From contig CAKULN010000009.1 in the NCBI GenBank assembly GCA_934667175.1, positions 15,325-79,324 of the forward strand: DNA of 64,000 nucleotides, given 5' to 3'. The notes beneath the pieces are model-generated. The model was not told where the DNA came from. It did no database searches and saw only the letters and a program-made list of their open reading frames with translations. Both the position numbers and the translations under genes were made by a program. This document shows, piece by piece, positions 54,467-63,509 of this stretch (position 1 is its first letter; every line of letters begins with the position of its first letter). The DNA comes from an uncultured Bacteroidales bacterium. GTDB taxonomy: Bacteria > Bacteroidota > Bacteroidia > Bacteroidales > UBA932.

Positions 54467-54871
54467 ATGGCTACGATATTCACGAAAATCGCAAAAGGGG
54501 AGATACCTTCATTCAAGGTGGCCGAGAACGATGAGTTCTACGCCTTTCTGGACATAAGCCCTCTTGCGAAAGGGCATACTCTTGTCATCCCGAAGAACGT
54601 CGAGGATGACTACATCTTCCATCTGGACGAGAAGACCTACGAGGGGTTGTGGGCATTTGCCCGCAAGGTGGCTATCGCCATCAAGGCCGCTGTGCCTTGC
54701 CAGAGGGTTGGAGTCTGCGTGTTGGGTATGGAAGTGCCTCACACTCACATCCATCTTGTTCCGCTCCAGACCGAGGCTGACATGGACATCAAGAAGAAGC
54801 GTTTGGAGGTCTCACCTGAGGAAAACAAGGCGATAGCCGAAGCTATATTCAATGAATATGAAAAATTGTAG
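54467..54871 (+). CDS. HIT family nucleotide-binding protein
   Basis: The 134-residue protein begins IFTKIAKGEIPSFKVAEN and has the histidine triad HTHIHLVP with H92, H94, H96. HIT proteins hydrolyse nucleoside phosphoramidates or dinucleotides; the physiological substrate is unknown here. It overlaps the following lipoprotein gene. Confidence 0.94.
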   Translation: MATIFTKIAKGEIPSFKVAENDEFYAFLDISPLAKGHTLVIPKNVEDDYIFHLDEKTYEGLWAFARKVAIAIKAAVPCQRVGVCVLGMEVPHTHIHLVPLQTEADMDIKKKRLEVSPEENKAIAEAIFNEYEKL

Positions 54872-55967
54872 GAACTTACTTCTTGCGGCAGCCGTTCTGG
54901 TTGCCGCGTCTTCATGCTCGGACAAGGCCCGGATCAACGGAACACTCGCCGGCGATCCTGACACTCAGGTGATTGTGAAACAACTCAGCGGCAACTCGCT
55001 TGTGGTGTTGGACACAGTCAAGACGGATGCTAAAGGAGCATATTCATGTAAGATTGATGTCCTTAAGGGACAGCCTCAGTTCGTCTATCTGTTCAAGGGA
55101 GACACCAAGGTCGCCTCACTGCTTTTGCTGAAAGGTGACAATGTGAAGGTGACTTCCGACACCCTTGGAAAGTACTCCGTGGAGGGATCCGCCGAGAGCG
55201 AGAAGCTTCGCCGGACGGAGGAGGACTTCGCCGCGTTCATGGACAGGTTCGCCTCGGATGCCGCCAAAGGCGACAATGCGGCGGCTTCAAAGGATTACAT
55301 TGAATACTACCGCCAGTGCGTGAAGTACATAATCGAGAACTCCAAATCGCTGACGGCCATCCCGGTTCTGTACCAGAAGGTCAACGAGAACTTCCCTGTG
55401 TTCAGCCAGGCCACTGACGCTATTCTGTTCAAGAACGTTCATGACTCGTTGATGACGGTCTATCCTGATTCGAAGTATGTGGCCGCGCTGAAGAAAGAAG
55501 CCGAGAAGAGATTCAACATATTCAATCTCAGCCAACAGGTTCAGAACGCTCAGGAGAGCACCTACCCTGATTTGAACCTTCCGTCTGTGGATGGGACCAA
55601 GGTCAGGTTGAGCGAGGTGAAGTCAAAGGTCGTTCTGGTCTATTTCTGGCAAGCCGCCGACGCCGCTCAGAAAATGTTCAATCAGGATGTGCTTCTGCCG
55701 TTCTACAAGGAGTATCATTCCAAGGGGCTGGAGATATATTCGGTGTCTCTTGACACCGACAAGGGTGTGTGGGCGAGCGCCGTGAAGAGTCAGGGACTTC
55801 CGTGGATCAATGTGTGCGACGGACTTGGCGCCGCTTCGCAGGCAGCCGTGCTCTACAACATCAACCGTGGACTGCCTGTGGCCTATGTGATCGCTGACGG
55901 AACCCTAAGTTCCGAGACTATCAAGAATGACAAGGATCTTCGACGGATCATAGCTTCAAAACTTTAA
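54858..55967 (+). CDS. TlpA/thioredoxin-fold lipoprotein lacking the CxxC motif
   Basis: The 369-residue lipoprotein (Cys20 in VAASSCSD) has an N-terminal DUF4369-like beta domain (about 25-110), a helical middle and a C-terminal TlpA/AhpC-type thioredoxin fold (about 230-365: YPDLNLPSVDGTKVRLSEVK, VLVYFWQAADAAQKMF). Where the family normally has WCxxC the chain reads QAADAAQ, so it cannot act as a disulfide oxidoreductase by the usual mechanism. The start is set at 54858 in gaatATG; an ATG at 54852 would add two residues. Confidence 0.85.
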   Translation: MKNCRNLLLAAAVLVAASSCSDKARINGTLAGDPDTQVIVKQLSGNSLVVLDTVKTDAKGAYSCKIDVLKGQPQFVYLFKGDTKVASLLLLKGDNVKVTSDTLGKYSVEGSAESEKLRRTEEDFAAFMDRFASDAAKGDNAAASKDYIEYYRQCVKYIIENSKSLTAIPVLYQKVNENFPVFSQATDAILFKNVHDSLMTVYPDSKYVAALKKEAEKRFNIFNLSQQVQNAQESTYPDLNLPSVDGTKVRLSEVKSKVVLVYFWQAADAAQKMFNQDVLLPFYKEYHSKGLEIYSVSLDTDKGVWASAVKSQGLPWINVCDGLGAASQAAVLYNINRGLPVAYVIADGTLSSETIKNDKDLRRIIASKL

Positions 55968-55984
55968 TTTTCAAGAATATGGCA

Positions 55985-56020
55985 GAGGCTGACCACGTTG
56001 AATCGGGCCAGCCTCGTTTT
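55985..56020 (+). terminator. Terminator-like hairpin upstream of gltX
   Basis: gaggctg (55985-55991) pairs with cagcctc (56009-56015), followed by gTTTTa. It lies 17 nt after the TlpA-like gene and 13 nt before gltX. Confidence 0.5.
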
Positions 56021-56033
56021 ACCTTTTAACAAC

Positions 56034-57779
56034 ATGACCAGAAAAACAAGAGTAAGATTCGCTCCTTCGCCGACCGGCCCGCTGCACATGGGCGGAGTCC
56101 GCACGGCTCTCTATAACTACCTTTACGCCAAGCAGCACGGAGGTGATTTCATCATCAGAATCGAGGACACAGACTCGCACCGGTTCGTTCCAGGGGCCGA
56201 GGAATATATCATCGAAGCCCTTAAGTGGTGCGGAATCGTCCCTGACGAAGGCGTGGATGAGAACGGGAAGGTTGTCGAGACTCCTTCCGAGCGTCATCCC
56301 CACGCTCCTTACCGCCAGAGCCAGAGACGCGGGATCTATCGCAAGTACGCTGAACAGTTGATAGAGAACGGCTACGCCTACTATGCATTCGACTCGTCCG
56401 AGGCTCTGGAGAAGGCCCGTGCCGAGGCCGAGGCTTCCGGCCAGACCTTCATCTACAATCAGGTCACCAGAATGAAGATGCGCAACTCGCTGACCCTTTC
56501 TCAGGATGAGGTCAAGAGACTGCTTGAGGAGACTTCCGACTGGACGGTGCGCTTCAAGATGCCGACTGACACGGTCGTGAAGATGGATGATCTGATCCGT
56601 GGCCACATCGAGGTGAACACCGACACTCTAGACGACAAGGTTCTGTGGAAGAGGGCTGATGAGCTGCCTACCTATCACCTTGCCAACATAGTAGACGATC
56701 ACCTTATGGAGATTACTGAGGTCATCAGAGGAGAAGAATGGCTTCCGTCCCTGCCTCTGCATTACATGCTCTACAAGGCCTTCGGCTGGGAGGACACTAT
56801 GCCTCGCTTTGCCCACCTGTCCCTGCTTCTGAAGCCGGACGGAAAGGGTAAGCTCAGCAAACGTGACGGCGACAAGCTCGGTTTCCCTGTGTTCCCACTC
56901 AAATGGGTGAATGCCCAAGGAGAGGTCTCCAGAGGCTACCGTGAGGACGGCTACTTCCCGGAGGCTTTCGTGAACCTGCTTGCATTTCTTGGCTGGAACC
57001 CTGGCGACGACCGCGAGATGTTCACAATGGACGAACTGATCAAGGCTTTCTCCCTTGACCGTATCGTCAAGTCAGGAGCCCGATTTAACCCGGAAAAAGC
57101 CCGTTGGTACAACAAGGAATATCTCCGTCTTAAATCCGATGAGGAACTTGCCGCATTGTTCGTCCCGGTTCTTGAGGAACACGGAATGAAGGTTGTCGAG
57201 AGCTCTGATTGCGCCAAGGCAGCCGGGGCTGAGGTGAGCGGATTTGGTGCCGATCTCGACAAACACATATTCACAAAAGGTTACGTTCAGAATGTGGTTT
57301 CGTTCATCAAGGAAAGAGCCACTTTCGTGAAAGATTTTTGGACTATAGCCTCTTATCTCTTTGTCTCCCCACAGGATTTCGAGAAGTACGGAATCAAGGC
57401 CGGAGCCGCTGTGGAGCCCCAGAGCAACGACCCTCGCCGTCAGGTCGATCCTCGCGCGAAGGTCTATGACGATGCCGCCACTGCACCTTTCCTCGCCAAG
57501 GACGTTGACAAGTTTTGGAAGCCGGAGGTCGCTGAATATGTCGCCAAAGTCGCTTCCTTTGTCGATGAATATGCCGGAGAATGGTCTGTTCCTGCCTTCG
57601 AGAAGGCTCTTGAAGACTTCATCCGAGGCAACGAATGGCCGATGGGCAAGGTGATGAACGCCACCCGTCTGGCCCTCGCCGGAGCCGCTAGCGGTCTAGG
57701 AATCGCAGACATAATCGTCCGCATCGGCAAGTCCGAGACCCACGCCCGCATCGCCTACGCCACCACCCGTCTGGCGTAA
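56034..57779 (+). CDS. gltX: Glutamyl-tRNA synthetase
   Basis: The 581-residue class I synthetase has the HIGH-type signature PSPTGPLHMGG (residues 11-21) and the KMSKS-type GKLSKRDG (near 270). The catalytic core ends near 330, followed by the anticodon-binding alpha-helical cage. It charges tRNA with glutamate. Length is longer than the E. coli enzyme and similar to other Bacteroidetes ones. Start ATG 56034 (MTRKTRVRFAPS) is chosen over an open extension of 12 codons that overlaps a hairpin. Confidence 0.96.
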   Translation: MTRKTRVRFAPSPTGPLHMGGVRTALYNYLYAKQHGGDFIIRIEDTDSHRFVPGAEEYIIEALKWCGIVPDEGVDENGKVVETPSERHPHAPYRQSQRRGIYRKYAEQLIENGYAYYAFDSSEALEKARAEAEASGQTFIYNQVTRMKMRNSLTLSQDEVKRLLEETSDWTVRFKMPTDTVVKMDDLIRGHIEVNTDTLDDKVLWKRADELPTYHLANIVDDHLMEITEVIRGEEWLPSLPLHYMLYKAFGWEDTMPRFAHLSLLLKPDGKGKLSKRDGDKLGFPVFPLKWVNAQGEVSRGYREDGYFPEAFVNLLAFLGWNPGDDREMFTMDELIKAFSLDRIVKSGARFNPEKARWYNKEYLRLKSDEELAALFVPVLEEHGMKVVESSDCAKAAGAEVSGFGADLDKHIFTKGYVQNVVSFIKERATFVKDFWTIASYLFVSPQDFEKYGIKAGAAVEPQSNDPRRQVDPRAKVYDDAATAPFLAKDVDKFWKPEVAEYVAKVASFVDEYAGEWSVPAFEKALEDFIRGNEWPMGKVMNATRLALAGAASGLGIADIIVRIGKSETHARIAYATTRLA

Positions 57780-57988
57780 GACCTGCGCAGCTGAAGGTAG
57801 TTTGCTTCCGCTTACATTTTGTGCGGAATCCCACTGTTTACGTAGCCCATTTTCTCCTTTTGAAATCGCTTTGTTCGGTGAAAGCCCCCTTTCTCCGGAC
57901 AATTTGCGTGTTATCTCCAGTTCGTCCGACCTAAGGACGTTTCCCCGGACAAAATATGTGTGCGTTTCTTGTAAAGTTCGCCAGTTCA

Positions 57989-58013
57989 GGTCGCTGAGCC
58001 TGCCGAAGCGACC
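57989..58013. repeat. REP-like palindrome downstream of gltX
   Basis: ggtcgctgagcctgccgaagcgacc, here only described by its core ctgagcctgccgaag and ends ggtcgc/gcgacc, is the intergenic counterpart of the palindromes in the GH57 tail. Confidence 0.85.
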
Positions 58014-58080
58014 ATTTTCCCTCAATGAGGGAAATTTTCCGGCATTTTCTTCTCTCAATGGAGGAAATCTGCCATTTTAG
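58014..58080. repeat. Short repeat pair with ttccctca/tgagggaa palindrome
   Basis: The palindrome at 58017-58033 is followed by a related unit about 31 nt later (catttt...ctctcaatggagg) and a third catttt at 58073. The 57780-57988 part before the REP element shows no gene; open frames there on both strands look accidental. Confidence 0.6.
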
Positions 58081-58149
58081 TACGAGTCAAAGAGCTTGTT
58101 TTGATATGTGACAAATGTTCTTTGAAAGAACTTGATTTATCTAAAAATA

Positions 58150-58187
58150 TTTGTGTAATGGATAAAAAATGCTATTTTTGTCCATTA
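58150..58187 (+). promoter_or_regulatory. Promoter with overlapping inverted repeat before the DUF4143 ATPase
   Basis: TTTG (58150-58153), 19-nt spacer and TATTTTTG (58173-58180) give a full consensus promoter. taatgga (58156-58162) and tccatta (58181-58187) form an inverted repeat, with inner a-run and t-run, that encloses the -7 box. A regulator bound there would block transcription. Confidence 0.75.
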
Positions 58188-58202
58188 TGAATGACTTATT
58201 GA

Positions 58203-59444
58203 ATGAAAGAGGCAGTTCTTAAACAAAAAATAGAAAGAAATCGGCTACTTGCTTACGACTATCAGGAGAGAGTCGCACAGCAAACAGCGGCTCTTTACCG
58301 TGACAGCAAGATGATCAAGCTCATCACAGGTCCACGTCGGGCTGGTAAGTCATCATTGGCGCTTCAGATGCTCAGAGGGCAGAACTTCGCATACCTAAAC
58401 TTTGACGATTCCGCACTTCTTGATGGCTTTGATGAATCTAAAGTCGAAGTTTTACTAGATGAAGTGTACAATGGCTACAAATTTTTGCTTTTGGATGAAG
58501 TCCAGAATTTGACTGGCTGGAGCATTTGGGTGGAGAAATTGTATAGAAGAGGTACGAATCTGATAATCACAGGGTCAAATGCAAATATGTTGTCTGATGA
58601 CATCGCGGCGATTCTGTCAGGGCGGTACTTGGAAATCCGGCTGTATCCGTTTTCGGTGGAAGAGTATAAATCATACAGACAAAAAAGCGATCGAAATTCG
58701 GCTTTTGACAATGTCTTGTATGGCGATTTTCTGAAATATGGCGGCTATCCTGAGATTGCCTTGACACCTCAAGTCTGTGAAGGGTACATTTCCAGCCTTT
58801 ATGATTCAACCATTGTCAAAGACATTGTGAAAAGATACAAGGTAAGAAAGGTGGATGAACTTTACAATGTCGCTGACTGGCTGCTTTCAAACTTTACTAA
58901 CACATTCAGTGTTACCTCTCTGGCAGGAGATTTGGATATGGGGAGCGTGACGACGGTTCAGAAATATTGCCGGTATCTTCAGAATACATACCTTTTCCAA
59001 TACCTTCCAAGGTTCAACAATAAAATGAAATTGATGAACAAGGCGGACAGGAAATGTTATGTGATTGATAATGGCTATATTCTTGCGCGTGCATTTGAAT
59101 TGTCATCCAACCTTGGAAGGCTTCTTGAGAATATGGTGTTTCTGGAATTGCTGAAAAAGGGATACAACCTGAAAATGCACGAACTCTTTTACTACAGATC
59201 CCGCAATGATAAGGAGGTCGATTTTGTTTGCAGAAAAGGTGTGACAATCCAACAACTTATACAGGTGTGCTATGACATAAGTTCCCCGAAGACCAGAAAG
59301 AGAGAAATTGACTCTCTGATTGAGTGTGCTGAGGAACTTAAAATCAACAGGCTTCTGATAATAACCTGGGATCAGGACGAGACACTGGAAAAGGATGGAT
59401 ACACGATTGAAGTGATTTCAGTGAGAAATTGGACAAGTAGATAA
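58203..59444 (+). CDS. AAA ATPase with C-terminal DUF4143 domain
   Basis: The 413-residue protein has Walker A GPRRAGKSS (43-51), Walker B FLLLDEVQNL (D98-E99), a sensor-like IITGSNANML, RYLEIRLYPFSVEEY and a C-terminal DUF4143 part (about 200-400) with a nuclease-like pattern YYRSRNDKEVDFVCRKG near 325-345. These proteins are widespread, patchily distributed and of unknown function. Codon use is A+T-richer than the flanking genes, suggesting transfer. It is followed 19 nt later by a helicase gene. Confidence 0.9.
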   Translation: MKEAVLKQKIERNRLLAYDYQERVAQQTAALYRDSKMIKLITGPRRAGKSSLALQMLRGQNFAYLNFDDSALLDGFDESKVEVLLDEVYNGYKFLLLDEVQNLTGWSIWVEKLYRRGTNLIITGSNANMLSDDIAAILSGRYLEIRLYPFSVEEYKSYRQKSDRNSAFDNVLYGDFLKYGGYPEIALTPQVCEGYISSLYDSTIVKDIVKRYKVRKVDELYNVADWLLSNFTNTFSVTSLAGDLDMGSVTTVQKYCRYLQNTYLFQYLPRFNNKMKLMNKADRKCYVIDNGYILARAFELSSNLGRLLENMVFLELLKKGYNLKMHELFYYRSRNDKEVDFVCRKGVTIQQLIQVCYDISSPKTRKREIDSLIECAEELKINRLLIITWDQDETLEKDGYTIEVISVRNWTSR

Positions 59445-59463
59445 TCTAAAAGAAAATCAAGTT

Positions 59464-62400
59464 ATGGCAAAAGGTTTCGGGAACACGTGGTGGGGGAGTA
59501 GGTGGCTGCTTTCGCTGACGCACATCGACTATGAGAACAGGATTCCTCGCGGGGCGACATACGCCCGGGCGGGAGCGGTTCGGGAGATCAAGATCAAGGG
59601 GAATGTCATCAGCGCGAAGGTGAAGGGAAGACGGCCACGGGCATATTCCGTGACCATCATTGTGCCACCGTTTTTTCCGGAGGATGTGGAGAGACTCCTT
59701 CAGGGGATTATGGAGAGGCCGGACATCGTCTCGAAACTGCTTAAGCATGAGCTGGATCCGGAGGTTATGGACATTGCCTCGGAGTGTGGGCTCAGGATAT
59801 TCCCCGAGAAATGGACGGACTTCAAGATGCAGTGCAGCTGCCCGGACTGGGCTGTGCCGTGCAAACATCTTGCAGCTGTCATCTACATGATGAGCAGGGA
59901 GATTGACAACAATCCATTCCTTGTGTTCACGATCCACAATGTGGATTTGTTGGAGGAGCTTAAGAAACGTGGGGTTACGGTAGATGAGGCCGCGAAGACA
60001 GCTACAGTCCCGTCAATCAAAGACGTTATTGAGTTTAGGAAATCGGCCAAGGAGGTTGATAAGAATGCACCTGAGTTCCATAGAGTTAACTTCTCCCGCC
60101 TTTCGGATAGGTTGGATGTCCTCCTGATGCTGCTTCCGCCAGACCCAACGTTCGATCTGAGCGGTGACTTCAAGGAGCAATACTCATCTCAGATGCGGAA
60201 AATCAGCGGCAACGCGGTCAAATTCTTTGAAGGGAAACTCTCTTCGGAGAGGCTTTTCCCGCCCCGGATGCTTTCTGATGAATGCTCTGAATATGCTCTG
60301 TCGGGTGATTCCGCTGTGACACTGGAATCCGATTCGCTTCTAAATTGGAATATGACCTATTCACTTGATGGTGAAGAGTTTGACGAAGCTGACGAGAATG
60401 CTGTCCTGCGTGAGATAGTCGGCATCAATCCGGATTTCATCCCGGACTATTCTCCAAGCGTGGCTGCTTTGCATCAAGGATTTCTGGCATCTATGCACTT
60501 GATGGCCAACGGAGACATAGCACCGCAGGTGGTCCGGTTGACGGATGGAAATTATGCCGTGAGGTGGGTTCCTTGCACTGTGGATCCTGAGGTGACATCT
60601 CTGCTAGAGTCTTTGGATGCCATCATCCCGGACACGATGATCCGGTTCAAGGTCGGGAAGTCCGCCAAATACGTGAAGAACAAGGCCGAAATGTTGGTCT
60701 CGTACCTTTTGGACAAACTCGTTCCGGAACTAAGCCTTGCTTCGCACAGACCCCTCACGGGCTTATTCTTTGACAATGAGCGCTATGCCTTCGATCAGCC
60801 GGGCGAAAGGGAGATTCCGGGGAGCGTTTCCGCATGGCTGTCGTCATATTCAATACGCCAATCCCGTTTCGTGCCGGCGCTTACTGTTGATGAGAATGTG
60901 GACGGGATGTTCTACGTGAATCTTGGGGTCGAGGATGCCGAGGCTCCGGAGAAGTGGATAACCCCGTTGTCGGAAATCCTCACCAAGGACGAATTTGCGC
61001 AGTCGCGGCTTGCGATTCTGAAGGCGTTCACGGATCTTTCTGTCATTATCCCTGATGTGGGACACTATATCGCCAGGAAGGCGACACCGGCACTGAGATA
61101 TTCATTGGATGAGTTCGTACCGCTTTTGATGAGGATTATTCCGGCGATCAAACTGCTGGGTGTAAAGGTGTTCCTTCCTAAGTCGCTGGAGAGTCTCATA
61201 AGGCCGAAGCCGACGCTGAAACTGAAGAAGAAAGTGGACAGCTCGCTGACATGCATCCGTCTTGCGGATTTGTTCGAGTTTGAGTGGGAAGTTGCTTTGG
61301 GCGATGAAGTGGTCTCTGCCGAGGAGTTCCACAGGCTTCTTGGTCAGGCCGGAAAACTGTTGAAATTCAAGGGGCAGTACATCTACACCTCTCCGGAGGA
61401 TTTGGAAAAGGTCAACAAGGCTATCGCTGGAATGGGAAATGTCAGCCCCGGCGAGATGCTTCAGGCAGCCATTCTCGGTGAATATGATTCCGCTCCGATT
61501 GTCCTTTCCGAAGAGGCTAAGGAGCTTATAGATAGATTCACCAAAGAAGAAGAAATCCCTGTGCCGGACGGAGTCAAGGCCGAGTTGCGCCCTTACCAGA
61601 AGCGGGGATATTCATGGCTCTACAGGAATCTGCGGGTCGGGTTCGGCTCTATTCTGGCAGATGATATGGGACTTGGCAAGACACTCCAGACCATCACATT
61701 GCTTCAAAAGATGAAAGATGAGGGCGTGCTGAGTGAGAAGCCAGCTCTTGTGGTCGTGCCGACGGGACTTCTCTCCAACTGGCAGGCGGAAATTTCTCGT
61801 TTCGCTCCTGAACTGACCTCGTTCATCTATCACGGCACTGGGAGGCGGGGGCCAGAAGGACGTGTGGATATACTCCTCACAACCTACGGGGTGCTCCGGT
61901 CGGATCTGAAGATATTCACGAAAGTCAAGTGGAGCGTGATGGTGATCGACGAGGCGCAGAACATCAAGAATCCAGCCGCGATCCAGAGCAAGGCCGTCCG
62001 CTCCGTGACTGCCGACACGAAAATCGCGCTCAGCGGCACACCAGTCGAGAACCGCCTGACCGAGTTCTGGAGCATAATGGACTATGCGAACAGCGGTTAC
62101 CTCGGCAACCTCAAATCCTTCAAGAGTGAATATGCTAACCCGATTCAGCTTTACAACGACGAGGAGTGCGCCGCAAGGTTCCGCAAGGTGACCTCTCCGT
62201 TCATGATGCGAAGGATGAAGACCGACAAGACAGTCATCAGCGACCTTCCGGACAAGGTGGAGATCAATGAATATTCAGCCTTGTCTCCTGAGCAGGCCGC
62301 TCTGTACCACAAGACTCTGGATGCGGCCATGGCTGAGATCGAGGGCAAGGACACTTCCGACAGCGCCGCTCTATTTGAAAGGCAAGGCCTTATCCTTCAG

Positions 62401-62991
62401 ATGATTCTGGCGTTGAAGCAGATCTGCAATCATCCTGCTCAGTACCTTAAGAACGGGAACATTTCTCCGTCGCTTTCGGGCAAGGTGGAGATGCTGCTCG
62501 ACCGGCTTGACGGAATCGTGGACGCCGGAGAAAAGGTGCTGGTCTTCACCCAGTTCAAGGAGATGGGCGAGATGCTCGTGAAGTTTGTCACCGACCGTAT
62601 GGGCAAGGCTCCGATGTTCTATCACGGAGGTTGCTCGGTCAAGCAGCGCAACGAGATGGTGTCCCGTTTCCAGAACGGGAAGGAGGACAAGATATTCATC
62701 CTGTCATTGAAGGCCGCCGGAACTGGACTGAACCTGACCGCCGCCTCCCACGTGATCCATTTCGACCTTTGGTGGAATCCTGCCGTGGAGGCCCAGGCCA
62801 CCGACCGAGCCTACCGCATCGGCCAGAACAAGAACGTGATGGTTCACCGTTTCATCACCAAGGACACCTTCGAGGAGAGGATAGATGAGATGATCCAGCG
62901 CAAGAAACATCTTGCCGAGATGACCGTCTCCACCGGAGAAAGCTGGATAGGCAAACTCAGCAACAAGGAACTCCGTGACATTTTCGGGTAG
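59464..62991 (+). CDS. SWIM zinc-finger SNF2-family helicase
   Basis: The 1175-residue protein has an N-terminal SWIM zinc finger (C-x-C-x6-C-x-H, CSCPDWAVPCKH near 124-135), a long middle part and a C-terminal SNF2 helicase (about 700-1175): Walker A DDMGLGKT near 735, DEAQ box (IDEAQNIKNP), ALSGTPVENRL, and the helicase C motifs LVFTQFKEMGEM, LSLKAAGTGLNLT and ATDRAYRIGQ. It translocates on duplex DNA or remodels DNA-protein complexes. G+C resembles the rest of the window, unlike the ATPase before it. Confidence 0.93.
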   Translation: MAKGFGNTWWGSRWLLSLTHIDYENRIPRGATYARAGAVREIKIKGNVISAKVKGRRPRAYSVTIIVPPFFPEDVERLLQGIMERPDIVSKLLKHELDPEVMDIASECGLRIFPEKWTDFKMQCSCPDWAVPCKHLAAVIYMMSREIDNNPFLVFTIHNVDLLEELKKRGVTVDEAAKTATVPSIKDVIEFRKSAKEVDKNAPEFHRVNFSRLSDRLDVLLMLLPPDPTFDLSGDFKEQYSSQMRKISGNAVKFFEGKLSSERLFPPRMLSDECSEYALSGDSAVTLESDSLLNWNMTYSLDGEEFDEADENAVLREIVGINPDFIPDYSPSVAALHQGFLASMHLMANGDIAPQVVRLTDGNYAVRWVPCTVDPEVTSLLESLDAIIPDTMIRFKVGKSAKYVKNKAEMLVSYLLDKLVPELSLASHRPLTGLFFDNERYAFDQPGEREIPGSVSAWLSSYSIRQSRFVPALTVDENVDGMFYVNLGVEDAEAPEKWITPLSEILTKDEFAQSRLAILKAFTDLSVIIPDVGHYIARKATPALRYSLDEFVPLLMRIIPAIKLLGVKVFLPKSLESLIRPKPTLKLKKKVDSSLTCIRLADLFEFEWEVALGDEVVSAEEFHRLLGQAGKLLKFKGQYIYTSPEDLEKVNKAIAGMGNVSPGEMLQAAILGEYDSAPIVLSEEAKELIDRFTKEEEIPVPDGVKAELRPYQKRGYSWLYRNLRVGFGSILADDMGLGKTLQTITLLQKMKDEGVLSEKPALVVVPTGLLSNWQAEISRFAPELTSFIYHGTGRRGPEGRVDILLTTYGVLRSDLKIFTKVKWSVMVIDEAQNIKNPAAIQSKAVRSVTADTKIALSGTPVENRLTEFWSIMDYANSGYLGNLKSFKSEYANPIQLYNDEECAARFRKVTSPFMMRRMKTDKTVISDLPDKVEINEYSALSPEQAALYHKTLDAAMAEIEGKDTSDSAALFERQGLILQMILALKQICNHPAQYLKNGNISPSLSGKVEMLLDRLDGIVDAGEKVLVFTQFKEMGEMLVKFVTDRMGKAPMFYHGGCSVKQRNEMVSRFQNGKEDKIFILSLKAAGTGLNLTAASHVIHFDLWWNPAVEAQATDRAYRIGQNKNVMVHRFITKDTFEERIDEMIQRKKHLAEMTVSTGESWIGKLSNKELRDIFG

Positions 62992-63509
62992 GCCCTTTTC
63001 GGCCGCATTTCCCTTGGTTTTTGCCACTTCGGACTTGACAATTCTGCCGCATTCCCATGGCCAAGGTATGTCAGGTCCTTTCGAATTGTTACTAGTCGCA
63101 CCGAATCAAGAGACCCATTTCTCTGGGACAATCCTGATTGCTGAACCAAATTTTGCCTCGTGCCTGTTGCCCGACATGGTTCATCATTCATTGGAGTAAC
63201 TGTTGTGGACGTGCTCGTGGCTATGGATTTTGGACAGGTGAGGCGTAACGTGTTTATTGTCAAAGAGTAAGATTATTCCCTTTGGTCGGTTTGCACTAAA
63301 GTGGAATGCGTACCATGCATGTTATCAACAACTTACCTGCCACTCGTTGATGTAGAGCGGATGGCGGGCAAGTTGTTGTCTATTAGTCGTTTAATACTTT
63401 CTCTTTAGCGTTGTCTATCCAAAGTAGATGTGTTAGTGTATTCATTAATAATTGATTAGGGTGTGCGGCGACCGTTAAAGGTAAGGAGTGTCCGATCAAA
63501 CTAGGGAGG
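62992..63509. other. Intergenic region with a long hairpin, no gene seen
   Basis: No reading frame here shows family motifs. At 63326-63378 a hairpin has 17-nt arms (caacaactt...gcca and tggc...aagttgttg) with two mismatches. The rest is unstructured to the eye. Confidence 0.6.

Noticed and set aside
57696..58080. Short frames on both strands between gltX and the DUF4143 ATPase
   Set aside because: They read through REP-like and palindromic repeats, with no domain features.
62844..63263. Minus-strand frame over the end of the helicase gene
   Set aside because: Mostly antisense to a confirmed gene; the remaining part has no recognisable pattern.
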